Source of the DNA: Acidobacteriaceae bacterium
GTDB lineage: Bacteria; Acidobacteriota; Terriglobia; Terriglobales; Acidobacteriaceae
DNA: 35,347 nt
Direction of reading: 5' to 3'
Assembly (NCBI GenBank): GCA_025360645.1
Contig: JANYBT010000019.1
Location: forward strand, 1 to 35,347
Shown piece by piece: positions 30,125-35,347 of the stretch (its first letter is position 1; every line of letters starts with the position of its first letter). Below the pieces are notes generated by a model. The model was not told the origin of the DNA. It did no database searches and saw only the letters and a program-made list of their open reading frames with translations. The position numbers and the translations under genes were made by a program.

Positions 30125-30534
30125 CGTCTTGTCCTCATGGGCTCGCCTTTTCGTCCACCCGGCATCCGGCCCCGGCACACCGCATGAATAAATTCCGATT
30201 CAACGGGCGTGTATCCGGCGGCGCAGGTCAACGGCAATCTGTCCTCCATGAGCTTGCCTGTTGTTTGGATTGCTGTTGACAAACTGCGACGCCCGTTGAT
30301 CCAGCGGGTCTAAATCTTTCTTGGTGAGTGACTACACATCCGGGAGCGTTACAGTCCGCACTTATTTCGCCATGACTACCCGGTAGCTTCACTTTCATTT
30401 ATGTTCGTCTCGGCAATCCGACTTAGCTAACTCGCCTCGTCTGAGTTTGTAACTCGAGATGAGAGACGGCACTGATGGATGCACCACCGTCTCGAGGTTT
30501 TCGGAAGGTTCGCATTTATGAAATTGCGAACGCC
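30125..30534. other. Structured intergenic region, 410 bases
   Basis: No gene seen. It contains the long stem at 30200-30299, a hairpin GAGACGG/CCGTCTC at 30463-30469 and 30487-30493, and a hairpin GTTCGCA/TGCGAAC at 30508-30514 and 30525-30531. The last lies just downstream of the stop of the 75-aa gene and could slow or end its transcription, though no T-run follows. Confidence 0.6.
30200..30299 (+). ncRNA. Candidate structured RNA: long interrupted hairpin
   Basis: Three nested complementary segments: TCAACGGGCG (30200-30209) with CGCCCGTTGA (30290-30299), CGCAG (30222-30226) with CTGCG (30284-30288), and GTCAACGGCAATC (30227-30239) with GATTGCTGTTGAC (30268-30280). In a plus-strand RNA the single imperfection of the inner stem is a G-U pair, while on the minus strand it would be a C-A mismatch, favouring a plus-strand transcript. 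No promoter or clear T-run terminator was found. It could instead be a small mobile-element remnant. Confidence 0.4.
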
Positions 30535-30762
30535 CTAACCTTCCTCTTCCGGCTTGTGAGGCTGTATCCTCCTCATATCGTCGACGTCGCCCACATCAAA
30601 AACTTCGTGGCATTCCAGGCACTCCAACAGTGTCCCTGTTGAGTCCTGCGTCACAGCTCGCAACCGGATGTGGTCGCACGGGATGTCGCTAGGGTGGCAG
30701 GTGCCGTTCGGGCCCGGTTCTTCTTCTTCAGTTATAAAACCCGGTTCTTCTTCGTCGGTCAT
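30535..30762 (-). CDS. Small acidic CxxC protein, 75 aa
   Basis: A 75-residue, strongly acidic protein. After an EEEPG-repeat N-terminus it has C22-H23, C29-x-H31 (CDHIRLRAVTQDSTGTLLECLECHEVF), and C48-x2-C51-H52, enough for a zinc site. I recall similar CDHIRxRxVTxDxxGxxxxCxxC proteins in acidobacteria, without function. The first 27 bases of the gene (30736-30762) are duplicated in frame at 30709-30735, with the second start codon changed to ATA. A good promoter lies upstream (30826-30853). The role is unknown. Confidence 0.7.
   Translation of the reverse strand: MTDEEEPGFITEEEEPGPNGTCHPSDIPCDHIRLRAVTQDSTGTLLECLECHEVFDVGDVDDMRRIQPHKPEEEG
30709..30762 (-). repeat. 27-base in-frame duplication of a gene start
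   Basis: Codons 1-9 (MTDEEEPGF) and 10-18 (ITEEEEPGP) of the small acidic gene derive from the same 27-base unit; the cores GAAGAAGAACCGGG are identical and the second start codon is ATA. Confidence 0.65.
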
Positions 30763-30825
30763 AAAACCTCAACCCTGGTTCCGCGCCTTCTCAGCGCAGA
30801 TCTCCCCGGGACTCCATGGCACCGT

Positions 30826-30853
30826 ATCTTAGCCCCGCCGCGCCAGAAGTCAA
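30826..30853 (-). promoter_or_regulatory. Sigma-70-type promoter of the small acidic gene
   Basis: On the minus strand TTGACT (30853-30848), 16 bases, TAAGAT (30831-30826). The start point would be near 30819, about 57 bases upstream of the ATG at 30762. It is the clearest housekeeping-type promoter I see in the window. Confidence 0.65.
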
Positions 30854-30895
30854 GGCAAGGTTTGTAAATTCTTGCTGCCAGCTCGCCCCGGCCCC

Positions 30896-32566
30896 CTACT
30901 TACCCGTGCTCGCCATCCGCGCCTTTTCGAACTCGTCGCCCTTTTCCCACTGCACTGGCTTGGGTTGGCTGGCGGCTTCCCATCCCAGCGCAAAGCCAAA
31001 ACGCGCCATCACTGCGTCGCCAGTGAAGTCCATCTCGGGGTGATACTCGTCGCTGGGCTGGTGATAGTGCTTCTCGGTATACTCCGCGTTCTGCGCCACC
31101 CCCCAGGCCTCGTCGTGTCCCGCAAACTTCATGCCCTCGTTGATGGAAAACGCCGGAATGCCCACCCGCGCCAGGCTGAAGTGGTCGCTGCGATAGTAGT
31201 GGCCGGCCTCGGGACGCGCATCTGGACGGATCGCCAGCTTGAACTCTTTGGCCATGGCCTCCACCGTCGGGTAGAAGCTCATCCGCTCCGCGCCTGACAC
31301 TTCCACTTCTTCCGGCGTCCCCAGCGGCTTCACATCGTCGTAGTTCAAGTCGAGCGTAATCTTGCCCGCCGCAATCGGCGGATGCTTGCCTAGATATTCC
31401 GACCCCAGCAGACCTTGCTCTTCCGCCGTCACCGAAACAAACAGCATGGAGCGCGCCGGACGAGGCTTGGCGCCGCTGTAAGCGCGCGCGATTTCCATCA
31501 GGATCGCGCAACCGGTCGCGTTGTCCTGCGCGCCGTTGTAAATGTTGTCGCCGGGCTGCTCCGCACGAATGCCCAGATGGTCGTAGTGCGCCGTGTACAT
31601 CACCGCCTCGTCCTTGAGCTTGGAGTCGGAGCCGGGCAGCATGGCAATGACGTTGTTCGACGCGAAGGGACGCACCTTGCTCGTCATGTGCGCCTTCAGC
31701 CGCGCATGCAAATCCACCGGCACGAAATCGCGCGAGCGAGCTTTGACCATCAGTTGGTTGAGATCCTGTCCTGCGCTAGCCACCAACTTCTGCGCCACCG
31801 CCAGCTGGATCCATGAGGCCGCCTGCAACGTAGGACCGCCGTCGAGATTTAGGAACGACTTCTCGCCTGAGTTGGAATTGCGCACTACCTCCCAGGGATA
31901 GCTGGCCATGTCGGTCTTGTGAATTAAAATGACGCCGATCGCGCCTTTCCGTGCTGCCTCTTCGTACTTGTAAACCCAACGCCCGTAGAAGGTGAGCGCC
32001 TTGCCTTTGAAAAATTTCGGATCGTCGGAGGGGGGCTCGTTCACCAGCATCAGCAACACCTTGCCCTTCACGTCCACGCCCTTGTAGTCGTCCCAGTTGT
32101 ACTCCGGCGCTTCAATGCCATAGCCAACGAACACGACGGGCGCGTCAATGTCAGACGAAGCCTGCTGCGTCTGGTCGTAAGCGACGTAATCCTCAAGCGG
32201 CTTCAACGTCCTCGCCGCGCCGGACGCGGGGGCAAGCGAGAAAGTCGTGTCGGCGCCGGGGGTGATGCCGACCATAGGAACTTTCTGCATATACGACCCG
32301 CTGTCGCCCATGGGTTTCAAACCATAGAGTGCGAACTGCGTGCCAATGTATTCCGCGGCAATGTCACCGCCACGTTGGCCGGTGCCCCGGCCCTCCAGCA
32401 GATCGTGGGAAAGAAAGCGGACGTGCTGCCGGATGCGCTCGGGGTCAATCGCGTTCATGGCAGCTTTGGAATCGGCGGTAGCGCGGAAAAATGTCATGTG
32501 GTGCTCCTGGGCAATCACCAGACCACAGAGCGGGACGAAGCAGAGAAGTAGCAGAATTCGCGACAT
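30896..32566 (-). CDS. Secreted M28-family metallopeptidase with PA domain
   Basis: A 556-residue exported peptidase: signal peptide MSRILLLLCFVPLCGLVIA (1-19), then a protease-associated insert at about 130-290 (IDAPVVFVGYGIEAPEYNWDDYKGVDVKGKVLLML). The M28 zinc site follows: AHYDHLG with H327 and D329, D348 in AQDNATG, the catalytic pair E382-E383 in TAEEQGLLGSE, D410/D411 in LNYDDV, and a late histidine in KHYHQPSDEYHP. Such enzymes are aminopeptidases or related di-zinc hydrolases acting outside the cytoplasm. ATG 32564-32566 has AGGAG nine bases upstream and starts the signal peptide; the longer open frame overlaps the preceding redoxin gene. Confidence 0.92.
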   Translation of the reverse strand: MSRILLLLCFVPLCGLVIAQEHHMTFFRATADSKAAMNAIDPERIRQHVRFLSHDLLEGRGTGQRGGDIAAEYIGTQFALYGLKPMGDSGSYMQKVPMVGITPGADTTFSLAPASGAARTLKPLEDYVAYDQTQQASSDIDAPVVFVGYGIEAPEYNWDDYKGVDVKGKVLLMLVNEPPSDDPKFFKGKALTFYGRWVYKYEEAARKGAIGVILIHKTDMASYPWEVVRNSNSGEKSFLNLDGGPTLQAASWIQLAVAQKLVASAGQDLNQLMVKARSRDFVPVDLHARLKAHMTSKVRPFASNNVIAMLPGSDSKLKDEAVMYTAHYDHLGIRAEQPGDNIYNGAQDNATGCAILMEIARAYSGAKPRPARSMLFVSVTAEEQGLLGSEYLGKHPPIAAGKITLDLNYDDVKPLGTPEEVEVSGAERMSFYPTVEAMAKEFKLAIRPDARPEAGHYYRSDHFSLARVGIPAFSINEGMKFAGHDEAWGVAQNAEYTEKHYHQPSDEYHPEMDFTGDAVMARFGFALGWEAASQPKPVQWEKGDEFEKARMASTGK

Positions 32567-32625
32567 GAGGGCAGGCTCCTGAACACTTTTGGATGAATGC
32601 CTAACCCTCTGATTGTACGAGACTT

Positions 32626-32639
32626 CCCGCGACCGCGGG
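32626..32639 (-). other. Hairpin between the redoxin and M28 genes
   Basis: CCCGCG (32626-32631) and CGCGGG (32634-32639) with a two-base gap, 16 bases downstream of the redoxin stop. No T-run follows, so it is at most a weak attenuator. Confidence 0.35.
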
Positions 32640-32655
32640 ATCAGTTTTTGGAGCT

Positions 32656-33147
32656 TCAACCAGAACGAAAGTCGCGCACATCCTCCCCGGGACGAAACAT
32701 TGACGCCGGCGCAATCGCCCCCGCCATCCGGCGATTGATTTCCTCGAACTCGCTCTTGTTCCAACCCACGCTGGAGACTTCAATCTCGCCATCCGGCGCG
32801 ATGCAGAGCAGCGTCGGGACATTGGTCAAGCCGTAAGCGTTCGACACCGCATAGGCGCTGGGGTCATCGAGCAATTGAGGGAAGGTGAGGCCGTATTCTT
32901 TGGCGAAGGCAAGAGTGTCGCGAGCATCGTTTTGCGAAACGCTGACCACGGTGACCGGTTGCTTTCCATAGGCCTGGTGCAGTCGCTCCACGAATGGCAA
33001 CGCGTATTGACATACCGGGCACGACACTTTGTAGAAGGCCAGCACCACGGGCCCACGCGCCAGAGCGACTTTAAGCGGAAAGGGTTTGCCATCAGTGGTT
33101 TGCAGGGTAAAGTCCGGGGCCTTGTTTCCGGCGATGAGAGCAGACAT
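32656..33147 (-). CDS. Redoxin/peroxiredoxin-like thiol protein
   Basis: A 163-residue thioredoxin-fold protein of the AhpC/TSA-redoxin group. The active site reads VSCPVCQYALPF with C43-P-V-C46, preceded by KAPDFTLQTTDGKPFPL, a typical opening, and followed by VVSVSQNDARDTLAFAKEYGLTFPQLLDD and the cis-proline region VPTLLCIAPDGEI. The CxxC places it nearer TlpA/ResA-like redoxins than classical 2-Cys peroxiredoxins. There is no signal peptide, so it is probably cytoplasmic. ATG 33145-33147 has GGAGG 11 bases upstream; an in-frame TTG six codons earlier is less likely. It may be co-transcribed with the M28 gene and is divergent from the PLP enzyme. Confidence 0.88.
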   Translation of the reverse strand: MSALIAGNKAPDFTLQTTDGKPFPLKVALARGPVVLAFYKVSCPVCQYALPFVERLHQAYGKQPVTVVSVSQNDARDTLAFAKEYGLTFPQLLDDPSAYAVSNAYGLTNVPTLLCIAPDGEIEVSSVGWNKSEFEEINRRMAGAIAPASMFRPGEDVRDFRSG

Positions 33148-33277
33148 GCGTTCACAATCCTCCAAAAATATTTAGATGAAACCAAGGCGGGTTTCGGCGC
33201 AGGGGCGGCATGGTCTAAGATTTGGCAGGATTGCGAAGCTTGCGCTCCTCGAGAACTTGAACCAGAGGACTTCAATC

Positions 33278-34396
33278 ATGCGTCTGGAAACTATCGCAGT
33301 ACATGCGGGAGCGGAAGTGGACGCCTCGACCGGCGCCATCGCCCCGCCCATCCATCTCTCGACAACTTTTGAGCACGGCCCCGCCAGCGAATCCATCCAT
33401 GGCTACTCCTACATTCGGGAGAAGAATCCCACCCAGTCGCGCCTCGAAGACGCCATGGCGCAACTTGAGGCGGGCGAGGCGGCGCTGGTGTTCGCTTCGG
33501 GGATGGGAGCGGGCGCGACCGTGCTGCAATCGCTGGCGCCAGGCTCGCACGTCATCTTCCCGGACGACATGTATGTGGACTTTCGCAATCTGAGCCGCGA
33601 CTTCCTGCCCAAGTGGGGCATTGAGAGCAGCAACGTGGATATGGGGTCGGCCGAGGCGGTGGGCAACGCGCTGCGTCCGAATACAAAACTGGTGTGGGTG
33701 GAGACGCCCTCCAATCCGCTGATGAAGATTGCGGACATTGCCGCCATCGCGCAGATTGCCCATGCCGCGGGCGCGCAGGTGCTGGTGGACAATACGTTTG
33801 CGACGCCAGTACTGCAACGGCCGCTCACTCTGGGTGCGGACATGGTGCTGCACTCCACGACAAAATACTGTGGCGGGCACAGCGACGTGCAAGGCGGATG
33901 CCTGGTGCTGAGGCAACGCGAACCGCTGTATCCAGGGTTGTCTCAAACTCGCAGAGTTCTGGGAGCGGTAGCGTCTCCGTTTGGGTCGTGGCTGGTGTTG
34001 CGCGGATTGCGTTCGCTGCCCTGCCGCATGGAACGTCACTCGGCGAACGCGATGCTGGTGGCGCAAGAGTTATCCAAATCGAGCAAGGCCGATGCAGTTT
34101 ACTATCCCGGCCTGGCCAACCATCCGGGTCACGAGATTGCTGCGCGGCAGATGAGCGCATTCGGCGGGATGCTCTCTTTCCTGGTGCGCGGAGGTTATGA
34201 CGACGCGGTGCGGGTGGCGAGCCGAGTCAAACTGTTCACCAACGCCACCAGCCTGGGCGGGACCGAGAGTCTGCTCGAGCATCGGGCCTCAAGCGAAGGC
34301 GCGGGATCAAAGACACCGGCCAACTTGTTGCGAGTTTCGGTCGGCTTGGAACATCCGGACGACCTGGTGGAGGATCTACTGCAAGCACTCGGGTGA
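33278..34396 (+). CDS. Trans-sulfuration PLP enzyme (cystathionine synthase/lyase family)
   Basis: A 372-residue Cys/Met-metabolism PLP enzyme. Visible: AVHAGAEVDASTGAIAPPIHLSTTF at the start, the phosphate-contacting YSYIREKNPT (43-52), LEDAMAQLEAGEAALVFASGMGA, VETPSNPLMKIADI, the aspartate D171 in VDNTFATP, and the PLP lysine K196 in HSTTKYCGGHSD. The C-terminal LFTNATSLGGTESLLEHRA is family-typical. Which reaction it runs (gamma-synthase, gamma-lyase, beta-lyase or sulfhydrylase) cannot be settled from motifs alone. ATG 33278 has GAGGA eight bases before it. It stands alone on the plus strand. Confidence 0.9.
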   Translation: MRLETIAVHAGAEVDASTGAIAPPIHLSTTFEHGPASESIHGYSYIREKNPTQSRLEDAMAQLEAGEAALVFASGMGAGATVLQSLAPGSHVIFPDDMYVDFRNLSRDFLPKWGIESSNVDMGSAEAVGNALRPNTKLVWVETPSNPLMKIADIAAIAQIAHAAGAQVLVDNTFATPVLQRPLTLGADMVLHSTTKYCGGHSDVQGGCLVLRQREPLYPGLSQTRRVLGAVASPFGSWLVLRGLRSLPCRMERHSANAMLVAQELSKSSKADAVYYPGLANHPGHEIAARQMSAFGGMLSFLVRGGYDDAVRVASRVKLFTNATSLGGTESLLEHRASSEGAGSKTPANLLRVSVGLEHPDDLVEDLLQALG

Positions 34397-34734
34397 GGTG
34401 AGGATCGCGGTGGGTTTCGGGGCAAGGCGAACTTGCGAGATATTGTTGAGAGCGGCGAATGTGCAAACAATTGCACATAATTTCGCCAGGAAGGGCCGTA
34501 AGGCCACGGAGTAGCCGGAATGACCTTCGGGTCGCCTGAGGGGGCTCTGGCGTCACCACGGCCCTAGGAACGAAGCTATGGGGCATTCTGCGTGAGACCC
34601 CGTGGTCCGATTTGCCCTCATGTTTTTCCCAAACCAAGCTAAATATCGAACAATGCAAAACTTTTCTCATAGTTTTCAACAACATACAGATATTTTCAAC
34701 GAGTTACGGGTTTTTATGCGTTCGGCGGGTGCGA
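34397..34734. other. Hairpin-rich intergenic region, 338 bases
   Basis: No gene seen. It contains a perfect palindrome ATGTGCAA-ACAA-TTGCACAT (34459-34478) framed by GGCGAA/TTCGCC, a GACC-TTCG-GGTC hairpin (34522-34533), AGGGCCGT/ACGGCCCT (34492-34499 and 34558-34565) and ACCACGG/CCGTGGT (34555-34561 and 34600-34606). The last 120 bases are A/T-rich. Confidence 0.6.
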
Positions 34735-35347
34735 TTAGCTCGGCCAGAGGGCCGCGCGTTTCAAAATCTTACGGGTGAGTCCGGTCAGCGGCAGGGCGGC
34801 GAACCGGGAGGGCGGGAAGCGCTTTCCGGCGATGCCCTGAGGAGCGGGACCCATGCTCACGCTCACCGAGTAGTCCGTGACGGTAATGGAGTGGCGGACT
34901 CGAAACTCGATGGGCAAAGCGGAGCCGGCCACTTCGGGCAGTTCCCACATGCCAGCCATGAGCGAGGCGTGTTTGGAGCGCTGCACCAGCAACAGGCCTC
35001 GCTGGCTGAGGTCGATGAGACAGTGGAGGTTGAGTTTGCGCTGGGATGGTGCGGTGAGTCTGCGCGGCGATTCGCCCTGGGTGGCGCAGAAATCACGCAC
35101 CGGACAGAGCGAGCAATTTGGCTGGCGCGGCGTACACACGGTGGCGCCGAGTTCCATCATGGCTTGATTGGAATCACCGGGGCGGGCGCGACTAAGCAAC
35201 TGCTGCGCCTGGTCCCAGACTTCGTTCTCGGAGAGGTTGCGGCCGAGCAAGCGATCGAGAACGCGCTGCACATTGCCATCGACCACGGCTGCGGGTTCGC
35301 CGAACGCAATGCTGGCGATGGCAGCGGCGGTGTAGCGTCCGATGCCG
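34735..35347 (-). CDS. mutY: A/G-specific adenine DNA glycosylase MutY, C-terminal part (cut by window edge)
   Basis: The gene runs off the right edge; about 204 codons are present, reading in from the edge as [18 protein letters not shown] then [10 protein letters not shown] with the catalytic aspartate. The 4Fe-4S motif is complete: C-x6-C-x2-C-x5-C in [17 protein letters not shown]. The C-terminal region is the NUDIX-like 8-oxoG recognition domain ([31 protein letters not shown]). MutY removes adenine mispaired with 8-oxoguanine. It ends on TAA 34735-34737. The N-terminal helices are outside the window. Confidence 0.95.
   Translation of the reverse strand, partial: GIGRYTAAAIASIAFGEPAAVVDGNVQRVLDRLLGRNLSENEVWDQAQQLLSRARPGDSNQAMMELGATVCTPRQPNCSLCPVRDFCATQGESPRRLTAPSQRKLNLHCLIDLSQRGLLLVQRSKHASLMAGMWELPEVAGSALPIEFRVRHSITVTDYSVSVSMGPAPQGIAGKRFPPSRFAALPLTGLTRKILKRAALWPS

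Noticed and set aside
30508-30531. Intrinsic terminator for the 75-aa gene
   Set aside because: The stem is good, but no T-run follows on the minus strand, so I list it only as a hairpin.
1-35347. tRNA, rRNA, integrase or transposase genes
   Set aside because: I looked in the intergenic regions and coding frames and saw no tRNA-like cloverleaf, rRNA stretch or recombinase motif.

Overview
The window looks like chromosomal DNA of an acidobacterium, probably of the Koribacter/Terriglobales type. This rests on gene content and style (GC-rich, many small CxxC proteins of a kind I associate with that group, short degenerate intergenic repeats, a GTCATCCTGAG...GCGAAGGACC intergenic repeat) and not on any marker gene, so the placement is moderate in confidence. 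I see no rRNA, tRNA, phage, transposase or CRISPR. Both ends cut genes: a membrane sensor/phosphatase N-terminus on the left and mutY on the right.

Left part (1-9.3 kb) is housekeeping and transport: a small unknown protein, thioredoxin reductase trxB, a UBP-type zinc-finger protein, then a minus-strand run yggS - yggU - POT/MFS transporter (the last starting on TTG, overlapping yggU by three bases) and an OPT-family oligopeptide transporter. Next come a zinc-ribbon protein, comF and an HNH endonuclease.

Middle-left (9.4-16.5 kb) is the most unusual part. A cysteine-rich 132-residue unknown diverges from a TIGR04053-type radical SAM protein, with a perfect TGTGA-N6-TCACA palindrome between them. 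A second, nine-of-ten copy of that palindrome stands before a tight operon: small CPLC protein, NuoE-like, HydB/NuoF-like flavoprotein with extra Fe-S domains, HoxU/NuoG-N-like Fe-S protein, and an FMN-binding glutamate-synthase-like protein. The operon ends at a clean intrinsic terminator. It has the NADH/flavin/Fe-S electron-input module of bifurcating hydrogenase-type enzymes, but a glutamate-synthase-type FMN barrel where a hydrogenase would be. The barrel lacks the usual glutaminase domain and 3Fe-4S motif and carries its own N-terminal four-Cys motif. I regard this as the best candidate for an undescribed enzyme system here.

Middle (17-23.8 kb) is a complete ISC iron-sulfur assembly operon on the minus strand, iscR-iscS-iscU-iscA-hscB-hscA-fdx-iscX, probably autoregulated from palindromes upstream of iscR. 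It would supply clusters for the neighbouring Fe-S-rich operon, an inference from proximity only.

Right part (24-35 kb) holds a lone MoxR ATPase, a kelch-type secreted protein, a six-helix membrane protein, an M1 metallopeptidase, an isoprenylcysteine methyltransferase-like membrane protein, a small acidic CxxC protein, a secreted M28 peptidase, a redoxin, a trans-sulfuration PLP enzyme and mutY. The 29.3-30.5 kb intergenic stretches hold hairpin repeats and a long, nearly fully paired RNA-like hairpin.

A theme across the window is short tandem duplication at gene ends: the 5' ends of iscR, the M1 peptidase and the acidic CxxC gene, and the 3' ends of trxB and the MFS gene. In iscR and the M1 peptidase the extra copy carries a second start codon that opens a short leader frame running into the real start.
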